Source: Arthrinium phaeospermum (taxonomy: Eukaryota; Ascomycota; Sordariomycetes; Amphisphaeriales; Apiosporaceae). From it: a stretch of DNA of 64,000 nucleotides. The DNA lies in contig QYRS01000008.1 in NCBI GenBank assembly GCA_006503535.1, forward strand, positions 248,001 through 312,000. The letters are read 5' to 3'. The notes beneath the pieces were generated by a model that worked only from the letters and a program-made list of their open reading frames with translations, ran no database searches and was not told the DNA's origin. Below, one piece after another: positions 23,400 through 36,326 of this stretch (position 1 is its first letter; the number at the start of each line of letters is the position of its first letter). The position numbers and the translations under genes were made by a program.

Positions 23400-25405
23400 A
23401 CATAGACGCGTCGGTTGCATCTCGCTGTATATCCATCTGTACAAATCAGGACCTTCTATGTCTGGATGTAGACCTATGTATAAAGAGCTGTACAATACAA
23501 CAATCATCCAAGACAAAGTGATATGCCATGCCTCTGTGCCATCATTGCCCCTCGCCTCGTGTACTATTGTGCAGTGCCAGGAGCAACAGAGCACTGAACT
23601 TATCTTCAAGCTTTGACGAGAGATGGGATGTGAAATTGCCCCTAGGTGCCGGTGCATATGCAAATTCACCATAGCACTTATGATTTTCATGTCAGTACTC
23701 ATAGGAAACGGAAGAGCCGTAATGCAATAAGGGGGCAGGCCAATAATTGGCGGCGGGTCCTGATAGTGAAATTGTTAATTTAAAAAAGGAGGCGACAGAG
23801 CTGCATATATTGTCTTTCGCTGCCGGTGGGTCCCCCGTTCAAAGCGGACGGGGAGCCCTAGGCTTTCGATCCGGATATGGAAATCTAAGCAAACACGTTG
23901 TAATACGACCGTGGGCTGGTGGGTTGTGAGTCACGTCAATAGTCGAGCAAGGGCCCGTTTCCAGCCTTATAGGTACGCATGGGACGACAGGTAGATATTC
24001 GGTGACCCGGCAACGCCCCCTCGCGATGCTCACACGCCGCCGGATGGTCATTACAGACAGAACCCCGCCAGGGTCTTTCGTAATGCCTTCTACCTAATCC
24101 TCTACGTGTATCCCTATTCGCGTGTGTTCTGGTGTGTGCAGTCTATGATTCTGGGGCCCTGCAATTCCTGAACGGGCATGTCGCGTTTTATGGTCCCGTC
24201 TCGGAGCGGTGGCCGGAGCGGTGGCTCGATAGCGATGTCTTGCATCTATCGGCTGCCACTTCATCAGCAGCTACTGCTATCACTAAGAGCGTGCATACAG
24301 CGCGACTGCTTTACAGTATGCTAAGGATGCAGGCCGGGCAGATGGCATCAGATGTTAATTCGGTGGTTCAGGCCTCACCGCCCCATAGCCCGACTGCTGG
24401 GAAGTGGAGGCAGTAACGGGATTCCTCGTCCCTCTGTGGGATCGCGACTGCTACTTCCGGCTTATACGAGAAAGGATCGACCCTCACCCTTTCAGCTCAT
24501 GTTACCCTGTGGCAAGGTGGCTGTTCTGTGTTCGTAGCATCGCTAGACAGCTGACAGCTCCGATTGCCCGGTTGTACACCGCTGCACTGGCACCTAACTG
24601 GGGTTGCTGTGACCGGTGCCGAAGTTGACCGCACCATCCTGGTGCTACGTGCCCGTGGCGGAAAGCCGGTTCTCGGCCTTGGTCAACTCCCCCGCTGCAC
24701 CATCAAAATCATCGCTCCGGGCGAGCGTGTACCCGTTAACGGCAGGAACCTCGGCCCGGACAGCTACAGGGTGGTGTAGAGTTCCATCACACGGCCATCG
24801 TGACTACACAGGCCGTATCGTCCGTAGCACTATTTAGGGGCACTACTACTGGGTGATTGGGGTATTGTAGCTGCTAAGGAATGCATTCAACTTAAGAGGC
24901 TTGCATATTGGTATATTGGATACATATTATTGAAGACTCACGGGTGTTGGATGCGATACTGGTTCGGATTGGACAAACAACGCCGTTGGCAGAGTGTTGG
25001 CAGAGTGTCCAGAGGGGAGGGAAATCATCGAACACACACCTTCTCCTTTAACCGTTGACCATTCATCTAGGTATCAAAAGGTCCAGTGCTTCTTCGGGGT
25101 CATTAAAGAACAGCCACGTGGGGCACGTCAAGCATAGGCCCTGGTGTCGTATATCTTATGGCCCCCAATGTCGGTCTGGAAGAACGGAAGATCACGTTCC
25201 ACGAATTTTTATATCACTGAATAGTAAGATGGATAAGAATCATGAATGGCGCCCTTTTGTCTACCTGATGTTTCATACTACTGTCTACAAAGTGTGAGCC
25301 AGTGTCTCCGCTTGTGTCGGTGGTCTGTGATGTTTCATACTACTGTCTACATAAGTGAGCCAGTGTCTCCGCTTGTATCGGTGGTCTGTGATGCATATAT
25401 AGCAA
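23400..25405. other. 2-kb convergent intergenic region
   Basis: No gene accepted. Several 60-95 codon frames are present, including one ending at 24779 with IKIIAPGERVPVNGRNLG, but none has a supported start or neighbouring exon. A near-exact 62-bp tandem duplication lies at its right end, just past the eIF2 gamma stop codon. Confidence 0.5.
25267..25390. repeat. two-copy 62-bp tandem repeat
   Basis: The first copy starts at 25267 and the second at 25329, both with GATGTTTCATACTACTGTCT and both ending in the GTCGGTGGTCTGTG / ATCGGTGGTCTGTG region. The copies differ at only a few bases, so the duplication is recent. It lies within about 140 bases downstream of the eIF2 gamma stop codon, in its expected 3' UTR. 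Confidence 0.85.
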
Positions 25406-27021
25406 TTACGACATGATAGGCTCAAGGGTGTTTCCACTAAATTGTTCAAGTCAGTAAAGCCGGTTCGTAGATAAGGAATAGGGGGATGGGATACTTACGC
25501 AGTAATGGTTGCCCAACCGATCAGACGCCAATGCTTCTCGATACGCCGAGACAGCGCAATCTTCTCTCCAAGGTTTGTGCATGCAGGCGAGGTCAGAGAC
25601 AGCTTGGCAGCATCCTGCTTGATAGCAGCAACCTTCGCACCAGTCGATGTGGAACCAATGTTGACCATGAGAACCTCGTTCTTAGCCAGCTTGGCAACCT
25701 TGGCCTGCTTGCCATCCGCCGTCCGGACACCCAGCAGTCTCTTGAGCAGGTAGAAGTTGACCTCGATTTCGCTGTAAATGGCAGGAAGACGTCCCTTGAG
25801 ACCCAAGACGAAACCAACAAGACGATCGGCTCTGCACAGGGTAGGGTCGATCCTTGTACCAACACCAATCAAGCCACCGGGAACGGCGTACTTGAGGTCG
25901 TTGAACTCGGAGTTGAGCGAGACGATTCTGCTCACAATAGGCTTGCACTGCAGGTTGCCCTTGTCGTCGCGTGTGACGATACCGGGGCGAATCTCGATCT
26001 CATCTCCCAGCTTCAAGACACCGTGGAGAATACTTCCACCAGCCACTCCACCCTTCAGGTCCTCGATCTCGGCACCAGGCTTGTTGACATCGAAAGATCG
26101 AATAACCATCATGTGGGGGTCCTGAGTAAAGTCTCTGGGGGGGACAGGGATGGTGTTCACAATGGCCTCGTTGATGGCATCGATGTTGAACTTCAGCTGG
26201 GCAGAGATGGGGATGATGGGGGACTTGGCAGCGGGCGTGCCTCGGACGAACTTCAGGATGGACTGGTAGTGCTGCAGAGCGGCTTCTTCCCGCATCAGAT
26301 CGACCTTATTCTGAAGAATGATGATCTTGTCCAGCTTCATGATCTCGATGGCGGCCAAATGCTCCGAGGTCTGGGGCTGGGGCACGGACTCGTTACCAGC
26401 AATCAGCAGCAGAGCGGCGTCCATGACGGCGGCACCCGACAACATAGTGCTCATGAGAATATCGTGACCAGGGCAATCGACGAAGGAGACATGACGCAAC
26501 AGCCGGTAGGTACCGCTGCATCCCTCGCGCTCACACGGGGGGTCGACCTCCTTCTCGCTCTTGTAGCTTCGGAAGCATGTAGGGCGCGGGCACTCTTGGT
26601 TGTCGCACTTGTAGATCTTGGCGTTGGCATAACCCAACTTGATGGTAATGTTTCGGATCAGCTCGTTCTTGAAACGAACAGTCTGGACGCCGGAAATGGC
26701 CTTGACGACCGTGGACTTTCCGTGGGCGACGTGGCCAATGGTACCGATGTTGATGGTTGCTTGGCGGGCGATAATTTCAGGTGTGAGGGGCGATAACGAG
26801 TTCACGTCGAGATCTTTCGGATCGGTCTGGGGAGGCAGCTCTGGTCTTTGAACAGGCGCGGGCGCAACCATCGGGGTCTTCTTCATGGCCGACTTGAGGG
26901 GCTGCTCTTCCTGCTGCTCCTCGGCAGCTCCCTCAGCTCCTCCCTCGTGGATGGACTCGTTGTCGGAGCCAGAGTCGGACTCGGCTACATCGTTGCCGAA
27001 TTTGTCGCTGGTAGTCGCCAT
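25406..27021 (-). CDS. GCD11: translation initiation factor eIF2 gamma subunit
   Basis: GTP-binding subunit of eIF2, which brings initiator Met-tRNA to the 40S ribosome. Exons on the minus strand are 27021-25499 and 25436-25406, giving 517 residues. The last exon encodes only the final residues GNTLEPIMS; it completes the family C-terminus after [11 protein letters not shown] and is easily missed. GTPase motifs: G1 GHVAHGKST at 96-104, G3 DCPGHD, G4 NKVD. A Cys-rich insertion ([11 protein letters not shown] ... PPCEREGC) is the zinc-binding knuckle typical of the gamma subunit. Residues 1-70 are acidic and disordered. The frame is open upstream of the ATG at 27021, but that sequence is not conserved-looking. 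The intron has a GTAAGT donor, CTGAC branch site and TTTAG acceptor. Confidence 0.95.
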
Positions 27022-30000
27022 GATTGCGGTGCGATAAGTTGCGACAGGGTGGTGAGGTTGTGGTGGAGGCGACTTTACTGGCCGAGCTTGGGTCGGATTT
27101 GAGGTGGTGGGATGGAGGTCTTGATTTTCTTCAAATTTAGTGTGCATCTACAATCATGGATTGGCGCTCGCAGTAGCGATGACTCAAGTGAACCGAGGGG
27201 CATTACCCCACTATGGATAATGGGGCTCAGGCAGCTCCAGCCACAAAAATTACCAAGCCACAAATCTTTCCGATATGGGCCAAGGAAGAAAGCTCGACTC
27301 TTGAGATGCATGCGTGTTGACTCTTTCCGTGCTCGAGGATTGTATTAATGTCAATATGAATACATATATGTAGCCGGTCTCTTTTATCTCCTATTTTACT
27401 GTAGGAACAAACAACCTCATTGTTTGGGGTTTATGATGGCTTTGTGCGCAGAATAACCATGGGCGTCATATGAAAGTATTGGCTGTCAAAGCATCTGTTT
27501 GTATCACCAGAGTCGGGTTCTCATTCTGCTGAGGAAATGGATTAGTCGCAACGGATGAGATAAGGCTATAGGTATGGGGCGGCTGGTGGCGAGAGGCATG
27601 TTCCGGCCGCACACCCGAGACATAGGACACTATACTGAGCGGCCCGATATGAACTCCCAACTGTCCGGCATCTTCGAGGTTGTTGGGTGTTAATGAGCAT
27701 CTCTTTGAAGCAAATTGTATAGCTTGACCTGTATGGGGTTCACCTTGTTCCCAGGGACAGGGTCGCAGGTTAACTAAATAAAAGATTTGGTTCAATGGCT
27801 TCCGCTCAGAACTTCCGTTCTTGATGGCGGCTAGGTATGGCATCCTCAAATGCGATCACTTGGTTTCACGGGCATGACTGTGGGCATAGCAGTCAAGGTC
27901 AGATCTTACGAGCCAGCTTTTTCCCACCTGCATCGAGTTTTGGTATGTTCTTGTATCTGCTACGTATAGAAACGAACCATGATGTCTAAACTTAGACAGC
28001 GAGATATTCTTCTTTCTCGCAGCCTTTGTTGCTTGGTGGATGCGAAAACCGTAAGTGATGATGATGACTCGAGATAAATATATCCCACGACCCCTGATCT
28101 CTGCAGAATATCTCGAAGTGAAGCGAGGAACACATGGTCTTGGTGATGGTTGCCGAAGGCCGGTCTTGAAGATGTTGCCCAAGGTCAAGTCATGATTCTA
28201 GGCCTCCCAATGGAGAGAGACGGGCCGGAGGAGGGGGATGGCTGTAGCTAAAAATAAAACCAATTTATCCCCGAATGCAGCAAAAACTGGGTTAATTCCT
28301 CTGGGCACAGACCAGAAAGAGCTCGGCCGGCCGTGACGATCGGGGTTCTTAGCGGCACAGCAGGAACACCTCCAATTCAATTGCCAGTGTCACCCACCAT
28401 GGGGGACGGGAATGCTTCCCTTTTGGCTCTCGAACTCTCCGACACTCTGGACGAGTCATCCGGCTTGATTGAATTTCCCAATGAGAACGGAGAGTGATTT
28501 TCTAGTGCTTATATCATATGTATATTTGGCCTAGAATATATACTAGTAACCTCCTACCACTTTGTCAATGGCGTCGCGTCTTGGGTTGCAACGAAGCTGC
28601 TGTACTTTCGCTTCTCAAAATAGCTGGGTTGGCAGCTTACAGGCAGCGAAAACATGTATGCACTGCTACACCAGGGTTGGTACGAATGCTACCGATAAGC
28701 TCACCTTCACAATCTATCCTCGTGGGTTGGTATGTTTTGCGAAGCTCGCAGAGTTGAACTTACGATGTCATTTCATTCCCTGTTGATTGATTGATATATT
28801 CAATATGTCTGTGCAGCACGGTTGGTGGAGCTTAGACATCATCTTCCTCCGACAGAGACAAGAAAGAAACGAAGAAAAATCCAAAGGTGCTCAGGTGAAG
28901 CCAACACAGAAGGCTGGCGCAACCCTACCTGGCGCTCTCAGATCAGCTTACCGCCCATGTTTTCGACCCCATGCGACATGGACGGGCGGCATCACACGAT
29001 TCTTGCCGCTGATTGGCTACGGGGCTTGAGACTCCACAGGGGTCTTGAAGCCCGTTGGCCTATCATGCCTGCAGATCATCAACAAGGGTATATCGAGGCG
29101 CTCCCAACCCGGCTCTGATTGGTTTGTTGCATCCAACCGCACACCCAACCATATGCGAATACCTCGCTTCTCTCCTCCTCCCCTCAGCTTAATCCAAGAC
29201 AATCCCTGTCGACGCTTGCTCTTGTTTCTGGCCTTTGCAAAGACTACCAGAAACCCCCGAGTGGCTGTCGCTTTTGATTCGCACTTGGCATCCTCGACAA
29301 CTTGTTGGCTGCAATGACTGACCAGGGCGCCAATGCAGGCCAGAAAAAAATCGTACCGCCCAAATGGCGCCCACTGCTAGTTTCCGGGGGGCGACTGTAC
29401 CCTCTGCCCTCCTTCAATATGCTGATTGATATTAGTAGACTTCGGTAAGCCGGCTGGGCGAGCAGCATGCGGTGCTCAGAGGTACTTTGCAGCCGGGTGG
29501 TGGTGGTGTTGCTTCTTATTAACAGTCGTCCACGTATATCCAACCATCCATGGTGATTTTCATGTTGCCCCTCATCTCTGGTCGTTCTGATATACCCAGC
29601 CTTTTCCCATCTTTCCGGCCAACAACTGTGATTCTCTCGCTTCTATCCTCGAGTTCACACCGTACTACTTGCTCGTCTCTTCCTCTCTCTGTACTGCGCA
29701 GTCTGTGACAGCGAGAATCACAGCAACCGCTTCACAGTTTGATCCGAGGTTTCGCGATCTATCGATCGAACGAACGGGACAAGCAGCACGGCGCCACTCC
29801 GTCACCCCGTGGGCGTCTATTTGGACGTATCGCCCGCTCCAGAAATTGGAGCGTTATTCTAGCCGCCCTATCAGAGCCCATCACCGGCTTCCCATCAGGC
29901 CTAGTCCCTGTGAGCAATCTCATTGACTCTTGCATGGCATGACCTCCACAGCTAACGGGCCCATGCAGCGGCTTCTTGAGATAGGTTGGGTGGTACATAC

Positions 30001-30246
30001 ACCAGACCGGCGCCTACACAAAACCGCCTCCGGCCCCAAGTGCTCAGCCCTGGGAAAGCTTTCTTCTCTCGACAGCTGGTCTCTCCATTCGTAACCTTCA
30101 TACAAGTTGCTTCAGCCATATCTTGAACACTTGCATATCCCTCCCATTTCCTTGCGGCAGATTATATACACACTACCTGGTTGTCGGTTGTATAGAACAT
30201 CACTTTCTTTCTTTCATCCTTACTATACACACACACACACCACACA
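27022..30246. other. 3.2-kb divergent intergenic region
   Basis: No gene seen between eIF2 gamma (-) and the four-span membrane protein (+). Small open frames on both strands lack natural composition. From about 29570 the + strand becomes CT-rich, consistent with the leader of the downstream gene, and a (CA)n run (30227-30246) directly abuts its ATG. Confidence 0.55.
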
Positions 30247-31818
30247 ATGAGTTCTCCCGATGATAGGAGGCGGCCCGCCGTCCAACACTATACACCTTCC
30301 CGAACATCCTCCCAGGGCTCTTCGTCGTCAGGGTCGTCACTAAAACAGCTGCGGACGCCGAGGTTCGCGGAGGCCACCAGCATCCACTCGCCCGTTGATG
30401 GAAGGGGACCGTTTGCGGACCCACCTGAGGCTACACATGCGCAACCGGCAGACGTAGGCTTTGGGTACATTGGCGAGAACACTGCGACCAAGGACTCGTC
30501 GAACGCCACAGTTCCCATGACGCCCTTGAAGAGTGCCATGAAAGTTCCCGGGACGCCAGCCAGGAGGTTCGACAACCCCTTGAGCCCGACGTTCAGGGAA
30601 GAAGAGATCCTCGGCAAGCGTGAGCAGGACACGGAGAAGGAGCAAGCAAAGGATCTTGTCAGTTTCGACCAGCTTTGAAGTTGCCCAATCAAAACAGCCG
30701 TGCTAACTGTATTACAGGCCATCAAGACAAGAGTGAGGTTCGCCAAGTTTGCGCTTCGTGGCGTCAACTTCAGCTGCAGTCTCATCATTCTTTCCATGCT
30801 CACCTCCTCCTTCGCCATCTTCAACGCGACCAAGGCGCTGCCTCCCCAAAACGGTCTCCCGCCATGGGCAGAGAACACGAATTCCTGGCCTCAGAAGGTC
30901 GTACTGGCCGCGGCTTGCCTCAACTTGTTTATCTGCGTTCTCATCTTCGTCGGCTACTGCCGGGGAGGCCACCACCGCGCTGAGAAAGTCGGCGTCTACT
31001 ACACCCTGTTCGCTGTCGGCTGGTTCATCTTCAACATGATTATCTGGGCAATTGCCGCTGGTGTTCTACAATTCACGAGGAACAACAGCGGAAACAAGGA
31101 TATGTGGGGATGGGCTTGCGTACAGAATCACCGATCCGAAGTCTTCTCCGACAAGGTCGACTATGCGCTCGTATGCAGACTTCAGGTAAGATCATCCATT
31201 TCCATAAACAACCCGAGCCCATACCAGACGCTGAGACTAACCTTGCACTAGAACTGGACCTTGATCTGCATCATTATCGAAGTCGTCATTGAGGTTATCA
31301 GCATCACGCTCTACAGCGTCATCTTCTACCGATACTACACCAAGCGCCGCCTGGCCAAGTCGATGGACATGCGGGATCGGGCGCGCTCCGACTTGTACCT
31401 TGCACAGCTGCGATCGCAATCGGCTCCCAACACCCCTGGCTTCGGCCCCAAGTCCCCGGCCTTCTCGCAATATGCTCTGTCGCCGCGCTTCCCGCCTTCG
31501 GCCTACAAGTCTCTGGGCGAGATCTCGGAACAGCCCCAGCCAAGCTTCACCCCGGCCAACAACATGGCCGAGCCGTCGTCGTCTTTTGCCCAGGCTGCGT
31601 CGCCGCAGAGCGAGAGCAAGCCGTTCAGTCTGCAGGCACCGCCCAAGAAGGCACCGAGTGCAACGCCCAGACAGGGCACGGGGGCTCTCCGTACTCCTGA
31701 CACGCCTACAGCACCGGTACAGAACTTTGACTTCGTGGCGCCGGGCGAGCAGCAGTACGCTGCCGTGCCGATCCCAGGGGCATACGCCGATGCAGCCAAC
31801 AAGCCGGTCTACCGGTAA
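30247..31818 (+). CDS. four-span membrane protein (MARVEL-like), unknown function
   Basis: Exons are 30247-30657, 30718-31185 and 31252-31818, giving 481 residues. The first donor is the less common GTCAGT. Residues 1 to about 137 are hydrophilic, rich in Ser/Pro with SPMTP-like sites, so a cytoplasmic disordered tail. Four hydrophobic helices follow at about 150-172, 197-218, 228-254 and 295-320. A polar loop with CVQNHRSEVFSDKVDY lies before the fourth, and a basic YRYYTKRRLAK motif directly after it. The last 150 residues are Pro/Ser/Ala-rich. This layout (cytoplasmic tails flanking a compact tetraspan core) resembles MARVEL-domain proteins of ascomycetes, which act in membrane organisation; that assignment is by topology, not by a diagnostic motif. 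Function is unknown. Confidence 0.85.
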
Positions 31819-32726
31819 AGCAAGGCACGGCGAGTTGAATACCTGGCGGAAAAAGGGAGAGTTGACGAATAATGATGATTGGAAACCACGTTCCTCTTGT
31901 TCCAGCTGGGCTGATGGAGTCTGTATATGTTGGGAGGGTGGACAGTTTTGCTTAACTTGGGAACAACAACGGCGTTCGATATGGGATGATACCTGGGCAG
32001 GGGGCAGAGATGGACTCTTTGGCGGTCTACCACCCCTGGACACACACTTTTTCTTAACTATCGCTACTACGACACTTTGCCCGCGCAACGCCTTATGTGC
32101 GCCGAGGCCCGTCAACACTTTTTTTCATATAAAATGTAATTACACACTCTGTACAATCAAAGAGATATCCAAAAGCATCACTACATAGCAAGATTGCAGA
32201 CTTTTAGCAACATTTCAAGACTTATCTCAACTGTATAGCTTGTGTGCTTGCTGAGAATACCGTCCGAAGGCCTCACACGTGAAGACCATGCCATACCCCC
32301 TTCAGCTCTACACAAGAGTAGCACTATTATCATTCAACGACATTGTTGATCATGCATTAAATGTCGTCTATCATACTATAAGCAAGTACAGATGTTGGCC
32401 ATTTTGGTGCTGGTCAGGTCGGAGGTTTGCGGGTTGGCAACAGCTGGCCTCGATGCTATCGGGTACAGGAGTTAGAGGCATAATAATGGCCGACCCACCC
32501 AACTGATTACCCAGCTAGAAGGGCCAAGTCTAGGCCCTGTCTGTCCCCTTGTCTCAATCGCGCCAAGCAACTTTGGGCAAAAGTGCAGCAGCAGCAAGAC
32601 GGAAGGCCAGCAAGCAAAAGAGGCGCGTCATCCCAGATCGTACCCAAGACAATTATTTGCCTTGCACCACACCAACACATTTCCACACACCACCTAAACC
32701 CCCCCTCTTCGAAAAAGCAGGAACCA
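31819..32726. other. intergenic region
   Basis: No gene seen. Holds the 3' UTR of the four-span protein gene and the promoter/leader of the UMP/CMP kinase gene. Confidence 0.55.
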
Positions 32727-33957
32727 ATGGCAAGCACGGCAGCAACAATGCAGCGTCTTCTTTGGCGGCAAGCGGCCCTGGCCAGGGCCTCCGCCCGGTT
32801 TTGCGCATCGTCATCGTCGTCCTCTGCCTCCGCTACTCGGTCCTTTGTCTCGTCCTCGCGGGTCTCTAGAGCTGCCGCTACCAGAGCGACTACCCCTATT
32901 TCTTCGCCGACCTACCGATCCTCTGCCCAAAGAGCCTACAGCTCCCAACCGCCCCCCAACCCGAACCCGAACCAGAGCGTCAAGTTCTGGCCTTTTCTGA
33001 TCATCATTGCTGCTGGTTTCGGCGGTTACGTATTCCTTGTTAAACGCAGAATCGGTAAGTTTATCTTTCATCACCACGTGTTTCGTTACAGCCAGCCATG
33101 TCAGGTCTGCGGTACAGATCCACGAGATTTGTTTCTTATCTCCCACGTACCACATACCACAATTCGAAGCAAACCTTGGGGGTTCTTCTTTTCTGTTTCC
33201 CCGTAATACGTCGGGGGGGCGTTCGGCAGCAAAAAGCTAATCTAATTCTTTGGGTAAACTCGTAGAAATGCCTGCCACCGACGCATCCAAGACGGCCTCC
33301 GGCCGCATCGGCGCCCCCGCCAAGTCCACACCCACCTTCAACCCCGATGACGTGACCGTCGTCTTCGTCCTCGGTGGCCCCGGCGCCGGCAAGGGCACCC
33401 AGTGCGCCCACCTGGTCAAGGACTACGGCTTCACGCACCTGTCGGCGGGCGACCTGCTGCGCGCGGAGCAGGACCGCGAGGGCAGCGAGTTTGGCGAGAT
33501 GATCAAGGACTACATCAAGAACGGCCTCATCGTGCCCATGGAGGTGACGGTGCAGCTGCTCGAGAACGCCATGACGGCGACGGTGGACCCGTCGGGCAAG
33601 GGCGAGACCGCCGGCAAGAAGGGCAAGTTCCTCATCGACGGCTTCCCCCGCAAGATGGACCAGGCCGTCAAGTTCGAGGAGGCCGTCTGCCCCGCCAAGG
33701 CCGTCCTCTTCTACGACTGCCCCGAGGCCGAGATGGAGCGCCGCCTGCTCGACCGCGGTAAGACCAGCGGCCGCGCCGACGACAACGCCGACAGCATCCG
33801 CAAGCGCTTCCGCACCTTTGTCGAGACCTCGATGCCTGTCGTCGACGCCTTCGAGAAGCAGGGCAAGGTCATCAAGATCGACGGCACCGCCAAGCCCGAG
33901 GACGTCCACAAGACCACCCAGCAGCGCATCGAGGCCAAGCTCGGCCGCGACTTCTAA
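32727..33957 (+). CDS. URA6: UMP/CMP kinase with N-terminal membrane anchor
   Basis: Nucleoside monophosphate kinase that phosphorylates UMP (and CMP) using ATP in pyrimidine nucleotide synthesis. Exons are 32727-33054 and 33266-33957, giving 339 residues. The second exon holds the whole enzyme: P-loop [10 protein letters not shown] near residue 146, NMP-binding helix with [11 protein letters not shown], the [12 protein letters not shown] motif, and the LID region with [17 protein letters not shown]. The first exon adds about 109 residues: an Arg/Ser/Ala-rich stretch that resembles a mitochondrial presequence, then a single hydrophobic helix ([19 protein letters not shown], about 88-106) followed by KRR. 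The intron is 211 nt. An in-frame ATG (33268) lies two bases inside exon 2 and would give a soluble 230-residue enzyme close to the size of typical UMP/CMP kinases. Confidence 0.93.
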
Positions 33958-34927
33958 ATCCATCAATAATAGACTTGCTTTGCTGGCTGGATCCTTTTGC
34001 AGTCAGACAGACAGACACATCCCCCACCCGCATACAATCTACAATTAGATACCTAGAGATGCCCCCGTCCCCCGCAGCATGCGGTTCTGATGGTGGCGAC
34101 GAGAGGAAAGAACCATACGACTGGATCGGGAAAAGTGAGGGGAGCTTGACTTGTTGGCTATAGAGAATATGCATAATCAAAGGGTCTGCCTGCTTGGAAG
34201 ACCGAGTGCAAGGGCAGATCCGCCTCCTTTTTTGGACTTGTATCATAGATCGTACACTACATCGACAGACAGACACAGATCAGAGCCGGCATTTGTACCA
34301 TGCCGGCTCTGGCTTTTCCTTATACTTTATATATGTACTGTTCAATATCAGTTGACTTCGTTGCAAACAAAATAAGACACCGTAATAAGAATTGCTCGAG
34401 AGTTTCAGAGTAGTATCATATTTGCATTTGTAGTGGTCTGTCCCCTATGGAAAGACTCTTCTACCATTTTACCAGACATCGTGGCTTGCTTAAGCTGCTC
34501 GCCGTCTTCTCCCTCGAGTGCTGCTTTCGTTGTCTCTACCATGTGACACGGAGAAAGACCCTCGTACTGCCGCTTACACCCCATGCCTCCCCATGCAAAA
34601 ACGGATGGGGAGGGGATATAAGCTTCTACTCAAAAACGATTAAATCGCATTCCCCGCTTGGGCAGTTTCTTTCTCAATATGCCGAGAACAGACGGGGAAA
34701 TATGCTTCGCACAATCATCACGATGTATCGCCGTCACCGTCGCCTCCCCCATACCAGAAAATAGTCAAATGCCGAAGCCCGTTTCATCTTCGTATCATGA
34801 CAACATAACAATGAACCCAGACGCCAAGTCTAGACCACGAAAAATCACCATGCCATCCCTAATGGGTCCCCTTTTTTTGGTTGCAGAAGCGTAGGAAAAG
34901 CGAGAGGGACTATATTGTAGGACACAT
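33958..34927. other. convergent intergenic region
   Basis: No gene seen. Contains the 3' UTRs of the UMP/CMP kinase gene (+) and the eIF3m gene (-). Confidence 0.55.
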
Positions 34928-36326
34928 CTAATCCTCATCATCTCCTCGGGGCTTGGGCGGGGGGCGATCACTGCGGTCGCGGTCGCCGCCGCCACGTCGT
35001 CGGTCGCCGCCTCTCCTGTTACCGCCATCCTCGAATCCGGCACCGGTGAGCTTGCGCTCGAGCTCCTCCACCTCACGCTTGCGCGCAGCTTCGGCGTTGG
35101 CCTGCTCTTTCCTCAGCGCGGCAGCGACGGCGGCGATGGTTCGGCGCCAGCCGTCGACCCGGTCGCCCAGCTCGCGCCATTGCTTCTCGCCGAAGACGCG
35201 GTAGACGGTACGGTGGACAAGGAAGACCTGCTCGCGTTGCGACAGCTTACCCTCCACGAGACCGGCGCGGATCACGTCGATGGCCCACAGCTCAATCTCG
35301 TTCTCGGGGATAGCCAGCGCCTTGGTGATGAGCTTGTAAGGGATCTCACGAGACGGCTGCGACGCGGCGAGCGAGGCAAATGTGAGGAGGCGGATCTTGC
35401 GGTGCAGAAGATCGGCGTTCAGGTGCTCCTTCTCGATGAAGTCGTCGTGCTCCTCGTTGAAGTCGTTGTAGTCCTCCAGGTCCTTCTCGGCGAAGATCTC
35501 GAGGAGCTCGAAGTAGACAGCGTGAGAGTCGGCCAGTGCCTGGACGGCAGGGAGGCTCATCAAGTCTGAGAAGTCGTAGTGAGTAGGAGAAAGAAGGGCC
35601 GACTTCAGGGCGCGGAGGGCCAGGCGTTGGGCGTCCTCGCTTGAAACCTCATCCTTGCCGAATGTGTTGATTGCCTTGACGATGAAGTCGTATGACGTGC
35701 TGTAGATGGAACCGGTCAGTATAACATACCCCGCCGCTGTGTATATGTATGATATCGAGAATCTTGACTTACTGCTCATCGCCAGCCTCGGACGCGACCT
35801 CGGCGATCTCCTCGTACAGCTTGCGCTGCTCCTCCTCGTCAATCTCCCACTGCTCGACCCAGGAGTCGAGTGTGCGCAGGTGCTTCTTGAGGTTGTCGAA
35901 CATGGAGTACTGCTTGACGAAGCGGACGATAGCGGAGAAGATGTGGAACCGGATCTCGTTATCGGGCTTGACCATGTTGAAGATGTTGGTAAGAGCGCCG
36001 AGGGCCAGGGCGGGGCCGTTCTGGGGAGAGGAGGTAATGGGCTTCAAGAGGTTGTCGCAGACGCGGGGCAGCATCTTGTCGGCGTTCTTGGACTGCATGA
36101 CGAGGTAGACAAGCAGGTTGTAGGCGGCCGTGAACTCCTTCTCGGGGACCTGGTTGAGAGCGGAGGAGGCGACGATGATCTTCTTAAGGACCTCGTCCTG
36201 CTGGTCCTTCTCGATCAGCGGCTTGACCTCGTCGCCGATGCGCACGTAGTCGGCCATCTCCTGGGCCAGCTCGCTGAAGGTGCCATCGACGAAGACAAGC
36301 TGGGGCTGGACCGAAGTCGAAGCCAT
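34928..36326 (-). CDS. eIF3m: translation initiation factor eIF3 subunit m
   Basis: PCI-domain subunit of the eIF3 complex that scaffolds 40S ribosome recruitment. Exons on the minus strand are 36326-35773 and 35699-34928, giving 441 residues, the usual size. The N-terminal half is all-helical repeats (with [17 protein letters not shown]). The second exon continues with the helix [18 protein letters not shown] and the PCI domain, including [17 protein letters not shown] and [16 protein letters not shown]. The C-terminus has an Ala/Glu/Arg helix followed by an RGG-like Arg/Gly/Asp-rich tail ending RGDDED, probably disordered and RNA-contacting. The 73-nt intron has a GTAAGT donor and a CTACAG acceptor with an ACTGAC branch site. 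Confidence 0.95.

Noticed and set aside
24564..24779. 71-codon frame with IKIIAPGERVPVNGRNLG
   Set aside because: The end looks somewhat protein-like, but no proper start, neighbouring exon or recognisable family supports a gene.
25486..26796. 436-codon open frame on the + strand
   Set aside because: It lies exactly antisense to the eIF2 gamma coding exon; its composition (many Gln, Asn, Leu, Gly) is what the reverse strand of a biased gene yields.
33136..33966. 276-codon minus-strand frame
   Set aside because: Antisense to the UMP/CMP kinase exon; the Leu/Ala/Val/Asp-rich sequence reflects GC-rich third positions on the other strand.
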